Made by a program: the position numbers and the translations under genes. A stretch of DNA of 64,000 bases from Myxococcales bacterium (lineage in GTDB: Bacteria > Myxococcota > UBA727 > VGSZ01): positions 110,191 through 174,190 of the forward strand of contig JAHFED010000005.1 in NCBI GenBank assembly GCA_023248635.1, read 5' to 3'. The first letter of the stretch is position 1. The number at the start of each line of letters is the position of its first letter. Shown here piece after piece: positions 15,885 to 24,388 of this stretch. The notes beneath the pieces were generated by a model. The model was not told the origin of the DNA, did not search any database, and saw only the letters and a program-made list of their open reading frames with translations.

Positions 15885-18800
15885 TCAGTCGTCGCGGCCG
15901 TGGACGAAGACCTTGAGATTCGTGGTCCAGGCCCGCCGTCCGCGCGTGCTGATGTCGAGATTCGACCAGTTGTCGTAGGTGAGGCCGGGCGTGAAGATGG
16001 CCTCGTGCTGCCAGACCAGGCCGCCGACGTAGAGGTCTTTGGGTGCCACAAAGTCCTCGGGCAGGGTGCGCTCGAGAATGGGCAAGACCGACATCACGTC
16101 CTCCATGCGCGGCACGAAGGGGACGGGCACCTTGGTGCGGCTGCCCTCGATGTAGAAGCTCCACACCTGTTTGAACTCGAAGGGCTCAAAGACGAACATC
16201 ACGTGGATGGTGGGCTGCTCGCCGGGCGCCTTGCGCCAACGCAGGGTGCGGTTTTCGAGCACGCCGTTGTCGAGGGGAGAAATCACCTCGGGGATGCCCA
16301 GCACGGGCTGGATGGTGACGCCGCCGCGCAGGTCGCCGACGCCGTCCTGGATGACCTCCGACGAAGGGATGCCGGCGTCGCCGATGTGGTAGCTGAAACC
16401 GCTGCCGCTCAAAGGCGCGCGATCGCGAACCCGCACGGAATCTGCAGCGTTGACGCCGACGATGTCGGAGGCGAAGCGGGTGCCGTCGTCGAGCTCGACC
16501 ACCAGGATCTTGCCGATGGCCTCGGGCTGGCCGCTCAGATCGACTGTGTCCCAGGTGGTGCCGGTACCGGTGACGATGACGGAATTCGCCGTGAGGTTGG
16601 CGGTGCCAAAGTCGGTGAACAAGTTGCGCCCCGTCGTCGAGTAGGCGCCGGCGACGAAGGTGAGCATTTCGCCGGGGACGTCGGGCATGGTCTCGAGAGC
16701 GTGGTTGCGGGTGCCGCCGATGGCCGTCGTGTAGGCAAAGGCGCCCTCGCCGCCGAGCTGGATGAAGGGGATGACCCGGGTGATGTCGGGGCCGTTGCCG
16801 AAGGGCGCGCGGATGTCTTCGATCTCGAAGTCCAAGGGGGCGTCGGGCATGGAGAGGTCGATGTCTCGGTCCAGAGGGATCGACAGCTCGATGTCTTGAT
16901 CGATCAAGGTCACGCCGAATTGGGGGAAGACCTCGCGGCGCACACCCATCTGGCGAAAGCGGAATTCCTGGGTGGTGAGGTTGAAGATGCCGGCGAGGGC
17001 GACGAGGCCCAGGCGTCCGGGTCGAGAGTTGGCGATGAAAAATTCGCCGCCTTCTTCGAAGACGACGTTGTCGCCTCCGGGATTGGGGGTGCCGGCGAAT
17101 TCGTCGCGGGACGTCGTCACCACGATGCAGAGCGCGATCTCGTCGGGGCCGAGGGCGGCGGGATCGAAGAACTCCTTGGCGAAGCCGAAGACCCGGCCAC
17201 GGATCTGGGCGGGGGGCGGCGGCGGCGGCGGCGTGCCCTGGCCCGGAGGTCCACCGCCCCCGATGGGCATCAAGTAGAGGGTGACCTCGGAGGCGTTGAC
17301 GTCGACCAGAGTCGAGTGCTCGTAGCCGTCGCCGACGACGGAGATGGTCTGGGGTCCCACGATGTCGGGGCCCGAGAGCGTCGCCTGGCCGAAGGGGAAG
17401 TGGGTGATGTCCGCTGCGGTGGGGACGCCGCCCCCCTCGCCGACGCTGCCGGTGAACACCAACAGGTTGGGCACGGGGAGGCCGGTGAAGGCGTCGAGGG
17501 CGGTGAGGTACATGGCGCCGTCGACGGGTCCACCGCGGGTGCCGCCGAGGATGCTGGTCGGATCGAAGGCGGTGTACACGCGCGTCGCGATCGCTGAGTG
17601 CGTAGGATCGGGATCCAAGGCCACCGAGGGGATGCCGTTGTCGTCGAAGGTGATGGTCGCGATGGTCACTTGCACGTCGAGCAGGCCGGTGTTGCTCGGC
17701 CCCGGCGTGCGGCAGGTGATGAGGTTGTCGCTGACAACGGTGAGCTCGCGGGGATCGCCGGGGACGCCGCCGAAGAAGGCCACGATGGGCGAGGTCAACG
17801 ACGACGCTCTCTTGAGGCGCTGAAAGCCCGTGCCCGAGACGGTGACGAAGACGTCGCCGGTGTAGGCGCCGCGCGAAGGCTGCACCCCGAGCACGCTCAA
17901 CGGCTGCTCGAAGAGAAAGGCATCGCTGCTGGCCGCACGTTGAGCATCGGGACCGACGACGACGACGTCGACCAGGCCGGCAGCTCCGGCCGCTGCGGTG
18001 CAGGTGAGCGAGGTGGGCGAGGCGACCACGACGTCGGCGCAGGGGATGCCGCCCAAGGTGACGACGTCGCCGTCGACGAAGCCGTTGCCGCTCAGGGTGA
18101 GCACGGTGCCGCCGCTGGCTTCGGCCTGGGCGGGGGCGATGGCGCCCAGGGACAAGCGTTGGCCGTAGACGACGCCGCCGGTGAGCGTGCCCGCAGTGTC
18201 TGCGCGGGTGACGACGACGTCGGCGGCTCCGGCCGTGCCAGGGGGAACGGTGAGGGTGAGCCGGCGATCGTCGACGACGACGAAGGCTGCATTCGCTGCG
18301 CCGATGGTGACGCCCGTAACGCCCGTGAGCCCCTCGCCGGCCAGGGTGATGACGTCGCCGCCAGCGACGTCGACGTTTCGCGGCACCACGCCGGTGAGCA
18401 CGAAACCTGCGGTGAGAGCGGGCAAGATGATCAGGCCATCGGTGAGGCGGGCGTCGACGGCGCCGCGGCTGACGCTGACGTCGTGGCTGCCTTCGCCGAG
18501 GGCGGGGACCACCACGCGGAAACGCTCGTCGTCGATGAGGTTGTTGCGGCCGGCGACGACGTCGCTGACGGCGGCCCCGGTTTGCAGGCCATCGCGCTCG
18601 GTGAAGCCCCCGCCTTGCAATTCGACGACGTCGCCGGGGTTGACCACCGTGGGGCTGACGCCGGTGAGGGAGAGGTCTTGCACATAGGTGAAGGCAAGCG
18701 AGAGCACCGAGCGACCAAAGACGTCGACGGCGACGACGTCGACGCGGCCGGGATCGGTGGCCGGGGCCGAGAGCGCGGTGGCCGACAGGCCATCGGCGGC

Positions 18801-19385
18801 GACCTGGAGGTTCACGACCTGTCGACCGCCGAGCAGGAGGATCATCCCGGCGTTGAGATCGCTGCCAGTGACGGTGAGGGGGGTGCCGCCAACGGTGCTG
18901 CCCGACGCCGGCGTGACGCCGTTGATGAGCACGGGCGAGAACCAGGTGTAGCCAGCCTCGAGCAGGGCCAGACCCAAAGCGCAGGTGCCGCCGACGTCGA
19001 CGGGGCCGGGGGCGGGTCCGGGCGGAACTTCGCAGCTCATGCGCTGGGTGGTGAGGAAGAGGCAATTGGTGGCCTCGACGCCGCCGAAGGTGATGGAGCA
19101 GGAAGGGTCGAATTGGTCGCCTTCGAGGACGACGCGGTTGCCGCCGGTCAGGGCCCCGTTGGGAGCGGTCACCGACGTGATCTGGACCACGCTGTTGACG
19201 GCGCCGGCATCGACGACGCCGCCGTCGGCCGGGTCGGGGGGTGGTCCGGCATCGAAGCGGATGATCGGGACGCCAGCATCGCTCACGCCGGGGTCTTCGA
19301 TGTTGGGCGTCCCCCCACCACAGCCAGCGACGACGACAGCAGCAAGGGCGAGCAGAGAAAGGGTGCTCGAAAGGCGGGCAATCAT
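15885..19385 (-). CDS. Giant TIG/IPT-repeat lipoprotein
   Basis: 1166 residues from ATG 19383-19385. The signal peptide ends in the lipobox AVVVAGC, followed by GGG. At least six TIG/IPT (immunoglobulin-like, transcription-factor-type) repeats follow, each opening with a phrase like GVTPASGSTVGGTPLTVTG or GVSPTVVNPGDVVELQGGGF. A polyproline linker at about residues 710-725 leads to a C-terminal region with further beta-sandwich character. Such proteins are surface or outer-membrane anchored and often act in adhesion. It lies 175 bases upstream of the minor-pilin genes on the same strand. There is no separate PilY1 gene, so a role at or near the pilus tip is a reasonable but untested idea. Confidence 0.88.
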   Translation of the reverse strand: MIARLSSTLSLLALAAVVVAGCGGGTPNIEDPGVSDAGVPIIRFDAGPPPDPADGGVVDAGAVNSVVQITSVTAPNGALTGGNRVVLEGDQFDPSCSITFGGVEATNCLFLTTQRMSCEVPPGPAPGPVDVGGTCALGLALLEAGYTWFSPVLINGVTPASGSTVGGTPLTVTGSDLNAGMILLLGGRQVVNLQVAADGLSATALSAPATDPGRVDVVAVDVFGRSVLSLAFTYVQDLSLTGVSPTVVNPGDVVELQGGGFTERDGLQTGAAVSDVVAGRNNLIDDERFRVVVPALGEGSHDVSVSRGAVDARLTDGLIILPALTAGFVLTGVVPRNVDVAGGDVITLAGEGLTGVTGVTIGAANAAFVVVDDRRLTLTVPPGTAGAADVVVTRADTAGTLTGGVVYGQRLSLGAIAPAQAEASGGTVLTLSGNGFVDGDVVTLGGIPCADVVVASPTSLTCTAAAGAAGLVDVVVVGPDAQRAASSDAFLFEQPLSVLGVQPSRGAYTGDVFVTVSGTGFQRLKRASSLTSPIVAFFGGVPGDPRELTVVSDNLITCRTPGPSNTGLLDVQVTIATITFDDNGIPSVALDPDPTHSAIATRVYTAFDPTSILGGTRGGPVDGAMYLTALDAFTGLPVPNLLVFTGSVGEGGGVPTAADITHFPFGQATLSGPDIVGPQTISVVGDGYEHSTLVDVNASEVTLYLMPIGGGGPPGQGTPPPPPPPAQIRGRVFGFAKEFFDPAALGPDEIALCIVVTTSRDEFAGTPNPGGDNVVFEEGGEFFIANSRPGRLGLVALAGIFNLTTQEFRFRQMGVRREVFPQFGVTLIDQDIELSIPLDRDIDLSMPDAPLDFEIEDIRAPFGNGPDITRVIPFIQLGGEGAFAYTTAIGGTRNHALETMPDVPGEMLTFVAGAYSTTGRNLFTDFGTANLTANSVIVTGTGTTWDTVDLSGQPEAIGKILVVELDDGTRFASDIVGVNAADSVRVRDRAPLSGSGFSYHIGDAGIPSSEVIQDGVGDLRGGVTIQPVLGIPEVISPLDNGVLENRTLRWRKAPGEQPTIHVMFVFEPFEFKQVWSFYIEGSRTKVPVPFVPRMEDVMSVLPILERTLPEDFVAPKDLYVGGLVWQHEAIFTPGLTYDNWSNLDISTRGRRAWTTNLKVFVHGRDD

Positions 19386-19551
19386 GGAGGTCCCCTCACA
19401 GGCCAAGCAGGCAGCCGAAACGCCGCGACGTCGAGGAGCGTAGCCGTGGACCTGGTGGGCGTCCATGCGGCTTGGAGGCCGCAGATCCTCAGATTTTCGC
19501 CTGGGGCGCCCAGCACGCGCTTCGCGCGGAGAAGGCCTCCGGCCGGGCCAA

Positions 19552-19581
19552 GGGGGTCCAGGGCAACCCCCCTGGACCCCT
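19552..19581 (+). terminator. 11-bp GC-rich hairpin followed by a T-rich tract
   Basis: GGGGTCCAGGG (19553-19563) pairs with CCCTGGACCCC (19570-19580). On the plus strand it is followed shortly by TTGTTTT, which resembles an intrinsic terminator, yet no plus-strand gene ends here. It may be a dispersed intergenic hairpin or act on antisense transcription. Confidence 0.4.
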
Positions 19582-19621
19582 GCCCCTTGTTTTGACGCGT
19601 TAGCTGGTGCTGGCCAAAGGC

Positions 19622-19710
19622 TCCCTCGAGCTGTTGCCGGCGATGGAACGTCGTCGTTGTCGCACGGCTATGGGAGGTTGAGCGCTTCGGCGCCGGCAGA
19701 GCTCGAGGGA
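19622..19710. repeat. Imperfect inverted repeat, about 20-base arms
   Basis: The left arm at 19622-19642 (TCCCTCGAGCT, then GCCGGCG) and right arm at 19691-19710 (CGCCGGC, then AGCTCGAGGGA) are complementary except for the centre of each arm, with about 48 bases between. It could be a folded RNA, terminal repeats of a tiny non-autonomous element or an operator pair. Confidence 0.5.
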
Positions 19711-19874
19711 AACGAGCTCTTCGATGGCCGCGCCCGCCTTGCGTCCGAACTCCCAGCATCACGCCGTTAGGGGCGGGACATCCAACATCAAGCCCCGCGC
19801 GTTGATGTTCCAGGGCATTGGGTGTCCGCACCGTGCCTGGACGATCAACACGCGCCCGAACGCAACCGTCATCG

Positions 19875-20633
19875 TCAATGCGCGGCGGAGGCGAGCAGGC
19901 GCTCTGGGCGGCCGACGGGCAACGAGCCGTAAGCGACGAAGAGCTCGCCGGTGGTTTTTTGCGGCCAGCTTCCCGAGGCTTTGCGCAGGTATTGGTTGAG
20001 GGCGCGGTGTTTCTCGTCGTGGCGCTCGCTGGGTCTCTTCAAGTTCAGGCGCGCGCGCACCACCTGGTGGCCGATGCGGTGCACGAACACCACGGTGCCG
20101 TCGTCGACGATTTCTTCGACGACGCCGACGTGGCTGAGGGGATCGTCCATCTGCCCGTTGCCGTTGTAGTCCCAGGTGTCGTCGAAGAAGACCAGGTCGC
20201 CCGGCAGGGGATCGCGGGTGCGCAACGAGCCCGTGCGGCGGACCAGCTCATAGAGCCGGCGCACGTCGAGGCCGCCGCTGTCGAGGGCGTCTTTTCCCAG
20301 CGGAAATCCTGCCCGCGCGTAGATCCCCGAGGCGACGCCGGAGCAGTCGAAGCGGTAGCGCACGCCGCCGACGACGATGGGTTCGGTTCCCACTGCTCCC
20401 GCCGCCGCCGCCGCCAAGCGCAGCCGGGCCTCGCGGGCGTCGCTGCCGTCGTCGGGCACGGCGTCGGACAGGGGTGAGCGCCACGACGACGACGACGCCG
20501 GCCCCTCTCCCACTTCGCGGCCCAGCAGGGGGTGATCCCGGCGCGAAGCAACCCCCAGCGGCGCGCAGCCGGCCAAGACCGACCAAGCGATGACGACGAC
20601 GACCAGGGCTTTGGCGACGCCGACGTCCCTCAT
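19875..20633 (-). CDS. NlpC/P60-like peptidoglycan hydrolase lipoprotein
   Basis: 252 residues. The signal peptide ends in the lipobox SVLAGC (C23). The domain shows the papain-like NlpC/P60-CHAP order: RYRFDCSG with catalytic Cys97, the spacer block DPLPGDLVFFDD, and SHVGVVEEI with His168. The Gly-Asp-Leu-Val-Phe phrase is typical of the family. It should cleave peptide bonds in the cell wall from the envelope side. The ATG overlaps the stop of the AMIN gene (ATGA), so the two products are probably made together. Confidence 0.88.
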   Translation of the reverse strand: MRDVGVAKALVVVVIAWSVLAGCAPLGVASRRDHPLLGREVGEGPASSSSWRSPLSDAVPDDGSDAREARLRLAAAAAGAVGTEPIVVGGVRYRFDCSGVASGIYARAGFPLGKDALDSGGLDVRRLYELVRRTGSLRTRDPLPGDLVFFDDTWDYNGNGQMDDPLSHVGVVEEIVDDGTVVFVHRIGHQVVRARLNLKRPSERHDEKHRALNQYLRKASGSWPQKTTGELFVAYGSLPVGRPERLLASAAH

Positions 20634-22726
20634 CCTGCGATCTCCAGCCAGAGGATCTGGTCGTCTTGGTCGATCTTCACCGCGCTCTGCCCGCGGGTCT
20701 CGACGACGAGCTGCACGCGAAAGTGCCCATCTTCTTCGACGGTGGGCATCACCCGCAGCACCGCAGTGCCGAGCGCGCGGGCATCGAGGGTGCGACGCAC
20801 GTCGAGCTCGTCCACGCGAGTGTCGAAGAGGGTCAACACCACTTTATCCTTGCCCCGCCGGGTCACCAGGTAGCGAGCGCCGCCGTCGACGTGGACGCCG
20901 ACCCGGGCGCCGGCGCTGGTCCGCTGCACGGTCACCTGGGAGAGCACTGAGCGCCCGCTGCTCTCGTCGACAACGTCGTCATCGCTGTCGCTGCTGCTGC
21001 CGCCGAAGTCGTCTTCGTCTTCTTTGGGCGGTTGGTAGCGCTGGAAGCGATGGGGGCGAGAGATCTCGATGCTGCGATGAGCAGCGCTGGCGCCGCCGAA
21101 GCCGGCCTCTTCGGCCTTGGGAGGGCGTTTCTCCTCTTGGACCCGGCGCTCTTCGTCGGCGCGGACTTTGGTCTCGGCCTCTTGTTTTTGCCGCTGCTCT
21201 TGCTCGGCCCGCTCGCGCTCGAGACGCTCTTGTTCGAGACGTCGCTCTTTCACGCGCTGTGCTTCGGCTTCTTGCTCGGGAGCGGGCGCCGAGCGCTTGC
21301 CACGGGCGGCGTCGAGCCGCTCTTGCTCCTTGCGGGCGGCCTCGGCGGCGCGGCGGCGGACGTCGTCGTTGGCGCGCCGCTGCGCCTCCTCGCTGCGCCG
21401 CTGGGCCTCGCGCTCGCTTGCTGCACGCGCGGCGGCCTCGCGCTCTTTCAGCTCGGCGACGGCTTTTTCTTCGTCGACGCGCTTCTGCTCAGCAAGGCGT
21501 TTCTCGTCGGCGGCGCGCTTCTCCTCGACGATGCGGTGCTCTTCGGCGAGGCGCTTTTCTTCGACGGCGTGCTTTTCGTCGGCGATGCGCTTCTCTTGCG
21601 CGAGGCGCTTTTCATCGGCGAGGCGCTGCTGTTCGGCGAGCTGTTGCTCTTGGGCGAGGCGTTTCTCCTCGGCCAGGCGTTTTTTCTCGGCGGCGCGTTT
21701 CTCTTGGGCGAGGCGCTTTTCCTCGGCGAGGCGTTGGGCCTCGGCGACCTTTTGCTCCTGGGTGATGCGCTTTTCCTCGGCGATGCGTTTTTGGTCGGCG
21801 GCGCGCTTCTCTTGGGCCGCCTGCTTTTCTTCGGCGAGGCGTTTTGCAGCGGCTGCCCGTTTCTCGTCGGCGAGGCGTTTCTCCTCGGCGACGCGCCGCT
21901 GCTCGGCCAGGCGTTTCTCGTCGGCGGCGCGCTGGGCCTCGACGACCCGCTGCTCTTGGGCGAGCCGTTTTGCTTCGGCGACGCCTCTGGCTTGGGCAGC
22001 GGCTGCGGCGCGTTTCTCTTCGGCGACCCGCTTCTCCTCGATGACCCGCTGCTCTGACGTCTCCTTCGCTTCGTCGACCACCGGGGCAGGCGAGGCCACC
22101 GCGCTGACGTCGGGGGGGACAGCGACGGCGACGGCGACGGCGACGGGAGCTGGGGGCTCGGCCAGGCGTTTTTCTTCGGCCAGGCGCTCGGTGCTGGCCC
22201 GAGCGAGCTCTGCCTCCTCTTGTCGTCGGGCTGCCTCGGCTTTGAGCCACTCCTCGTGACCCGCGAGCAGGGTCGCGCGGTCGCCGGTGTGGCGAAAGCG
22301 GACCAAGAGCGTGCCTTTGTCGGTGGTGGCGTCGAAGTCGACGTCGTCGGCGAAGCGCAAGATCACCCGGTCGGCGGAGCCTCTGGGTCCGGCCTCGATG
22401 CGCGCGCCGCGCAGGAGCACGCCGGGTCCAGAGGTCGGCAGTGGGACGTTGGCGACGGCAAGGCCGGGCAGCTCGACGACGTAGACGTCGCCTTCGCTGG
22501 TTTGGGCCGCGTAGACCTGAAAGGTGGGGGCCTTGCCAGCTTGGACGCTGAGGGTGACCTCGAACTCCGTCGATTCGGTGACCGCCAGCTGCGGCCCGTC
22601 GCTGTTGCGGCGCCGGGGCCCTGCGTGCACAGCGTCGACGCAGAAGAGGGCGACGACGACGGCGGCGGTGATCAAGCCGGGCAGGGACAGATCGGGGCGG
22701 GCGCGCAGGTTGTGAACGGAATCCAT
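20630..22726 (-). CDS. AMIN-helix-AMIN envelope protein
   Basis: 698 residues. After a probable signal anchor (LSLPGLITAAVVVALFCVDAVHA) there is an N-terminal AMIN-like beta domain (about 45-150). About 400 residues of Arg/Lys/Glu/Ala repeats follow (units like EEKRLAEEKR), predicted to form a long single alpha-helix or coiled coil. A C-terminal AMIN-like domain closes the protein (VLSQVTVQRTSAGARVGV to LWLEIAG). AMIN domains bind peptidoglycan or target septal and secretin proteins. The rod could bridge much of the periplasm. It is coupled to the wall hydrolase gene downstream, so it may localise or regulate that enzyme. Confidence 0.82.
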   Translation of the reverse strand: MDSVHNLRARPDLSLPGLITAAVVVALFCVDAVHAGPRRRNSDGPQLAVTESTEFEVTLSVQAGKAPTFQVYAAQTSEGDVYVVELPGLAVANVPLPTSGPGVLLRGARIEAGPRGSADRVILRFADDVDFDATTDKGTLLVRFRHTGDRATLLAGHEEWLKAEAARRQEEAELARASTERLAEEKRLAEPPAPVAVAVAVAVPPDVSAVASPAPVVDEAKETSEQRVIEEKRVAEEKRAAAAAQARGVAEAKRLAQEQRVVEAQRAADEKRLAEQRRVAEEKRLADEKRAAAAKRLAEEKQAAQEKRAADQKRIAEEKRITQEQKVAEAQRLAEEKRLAQEKRAAEKKRLAEEKRLAQEQQLAEQQRLADEKRLAQEKRIADEKHAVEEKRLAEEHRIVEEKRAADEKRLAEQKRVDEEKAVAELKEREAAARAASEREAQRRSEEAQRRANDDVRRRAAEAARKEQERLDAARGKRSAPAPEQEAEAQRVKERRLEQERLERERAEQEQRQKQEAETKVRADEERRVQEEKRPPKAEEAGFGGASAAHRSIEISRPHRFQRYQPPKEDEDDFGGSSSDSDDDVVDESSGRSVLSQVTVQRTSAGARVGVHVDGGARYLVTRRGKDKVVLTLFDTRVDELDVRRTLDARALGTAVLRVMPTVEEDGHFRVQLVVETRGQSAVKIDQDDQILWLEIAG
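21000..22210. repeat. Degenerate repeat tract coding an R/K/E/A helix
   Basis: Repeated 21- to 33-base units (cgcttttcctcggcgag-like on the plus strand) encode the charged helix of the AMIN protein. Internal similarity makes the tract prone to length change. Confidence 0.7.
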
Positions 22727-22809
22727 GGGCCCACGCTAGAGCCCGGATCTGGCTGGCTCCAGTTTCCGACCGTTGGGGCCGGCGGACGCCATCTGCCTAC
22801 ATCGGGCGC

Positions 22810-24384
22810 TCAGAAGCGGATCTGCACCTGCAGCACGCCTTCGTGGGTGACGACGGGGAAGGTGCGATCGGCCTGGGGACCCACGGGGATCGGGTCGGTG
22901 CTGTCGAAGGTGTAGCGCAGGCTCATGATGCCGTTCTGCCGCCAGAAGAACCAATGGAGGGCGGCGCGGGCCTGGTACTCGATGCGGTTGCGCTTCAGCG
23001 CATTGGGGATGTCGGCGAGGTTCTTCGCCGGTGTCAGGCCAATCTTGGCGCTCTCGCCGAAATTGCTGGTATAGAATTGGCCGCCGTCGACGGCGACGAA
23101 GAACCACTCTGGCCACAAGAGGAAGCCGAGCTGCAGGTAGTTTGCGGTTTGCAGCGCGCCGAAGTTGATCTCGGCTTTGTTGTAGGACTCGAATTGCGCG
23201 GCAAACAATCCATAGCGGAAGACACCGACGCCGTGGACGGCGGGGAAACGCTCCTGCTCGCGCTGCTCATATTTCGCGCCGACGGCGAAGGCTACGGCCA
23301 TGGGCACAGGGCGGTAGAGAAAGGGCGTGTCAAAGCGATTGTAGATGCCCACCGGGGTCATCCACACCTGCGCGCCGGCCGAGAAAGTGGGGTTGACGTT
23401 GGCGTCTTCGAAGCGGCGGCCGCCGAAGTCGCCGAAGAGGCCGGTGCCGCCGCCGGCGAAGACGCGGTAGCGCAGCAGGTTGAGCACGATGGGACCATTG
23501 AGCTCGAGGCCAGCGTCCAGGAATTGATCGAAGGGGTTGACCAGGTAGCGAGGAATGTCCAACAACGGCCGCTTCGCCGTTGAAATCAAGGGTTGAGCGG
23601 AAAGCGTGCCACCACCGCTGTTCAGATTGGCATAATGGCCGCCGCCCAGCGGAAATTGAAACATCGCAAAAGTGATGCGCGGAGATTGGGCGGCCTGCAT
23701 CGAGACCAGGAAGAAGCTGTCTTCGAGCAAGGGCATGGAGCCAAAGGCGCGCAGCTGCAGGGTGTCGAAGCGGGTGTCGATGCGCGTCTCGTAGGTGTCG
23801 GCCGCGTTGGTGTTCGTCGTCGTCAGGCTCTCTTGCACGCCGGCGACGATGCCAAAGCGAATGCCGACGAAGCCGACGCCGCCTTCGCTGTCGGGCTGTT
23901 CGACGTCGCCGTTGTAGACACGTTTGCCTTCGCCGCCTTCGCTGGTTGCGGCGGCGGGATCGTGGGGTCCGGAGGTGCCTTCGCCGCCTTCGCCGTCGAC
24001 GTCGCCCTGCCAAGATCCGGTGCAGACACTGATGGTGCTGAGCTGGCACTCCTTGTCTTCGCAATCGATGGCGCCGTCGCCGTCGTTGTCGATCCAGTCG
24101 CTGCATTTGGCGTCGGTGGCTTCGGGCTTGCCGTCGGGTTGGCAGTGGGCCTCTTTGGCGCAGTCGGAGTCGCCGCAGTCAGAGACGGCGTCGCCGTCGT
24201 TGTCGACGTGGTCGGTGCAATTGGTCTCTACGGCAGCAGCGGGGTCGGCGGCCCTGACTGGCGCCTCGCCGGACACCACGCCGCCTTCGCTCGCAGCAGC
24301 GGCGGGCTCGGGGTCCTCGGCCCACGCGGGCAGGGCGCCAGCGAGAGCGACGACGACGGCGACGAAGGGGAGGGATTTGATCAT
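22810..24384 (-). CDS. Outer-membrane beta-barrel-like protein with Cys/Asp repeats
   Basis: 524 residues from ATG 24382-24384. A cleavable signal peptide (FVAVVVALAGALPAWA) is followed by two DxDNDGDxxxDCxDxxC repeats (CTDHVDNDGDAVSDCGDSDC and CSDWIDNDGDGAIDCEDKEC), a Gly/Glu/Ser-rich linker, and about 360 residues of alternating aromatic strands. The protein ends in VLQVQIRF. A terminal Phe after alternating hydrophobics is the classic beta-signal for outer-membrane insertion. The repeats are the same type as in the lipoprotein gene just upstream, four bases away. They suggest paired calcium-binding surface proteins. Cargo unknown. Confidence 0.78.
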   Translation of the reverse strand: MIKSLPFVAVVVALAGALPAWAEDPEPAAAASEGGVVSGEAPVRAADPAAAVETNCTDHVDNDGDAVSDCGDSDCAKEAHCQPDGKPEATDAKCSDWIDNDGDGAIDCEDKECQLSTISVCTGSWQGDVDGEGGEGTSGPHDPAAATSEGGEGKRVYNGDVEQPDSEGGVGFVGIRFGIVAGVQESLTTTNTNAADTYETRIDTRFDTLQLRAFGSMPLLEDSFFLVSMQAAQSPRITFAMFQFPLGGGHYANLNSGGGTLSAQPLISTAKRPLLDIPRYLVNPFDQFLDAGLELNGPIVLNLLRYRVFAGGGTGLFGDFGGRRFEDANVNPTFSAGAQVWMTPVGIYNRFDTPFLYRPVPMAVAFAVGAKYEQREQERFPAVHGVGVFRYGLFAAQFESYNKAEINFGALQTANYLQLGFLLWPEWFFVAVDGGQFYTSNFGESAKIGLTPAKNLADIPNALKRNRIEYQARAALHWFFWRQNGIMSLRYTFDSTDPIPVGPQADRTFPVVTHEGVLQVQIRF

Positions 24385-24388
24385 GATC

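Larger units (their letters stand above)
19386..19874. other. Intergenic region with two inverted repeats
   Basis: Nearly 490 bases between the NlpC/P60-like stop and the TIG gene start. It holds a GC-rich hairpin at 19552-19581 and a long-range inverted repeat at 19622-19642/19691-19710, described separately. Promoter(s) for the TIG gene are expected here. No credible ORF seen. Confidence 0.5.

Noticed and set aside
16186..19065. Long leftward open frame of 959 codons within the TIG lipoprotein region
   Set aside because: It is an out-of-frame shadow: the product is almost all Arg, Pro, His and Ala, as expected from the wrong frame in GC-rich DNA.
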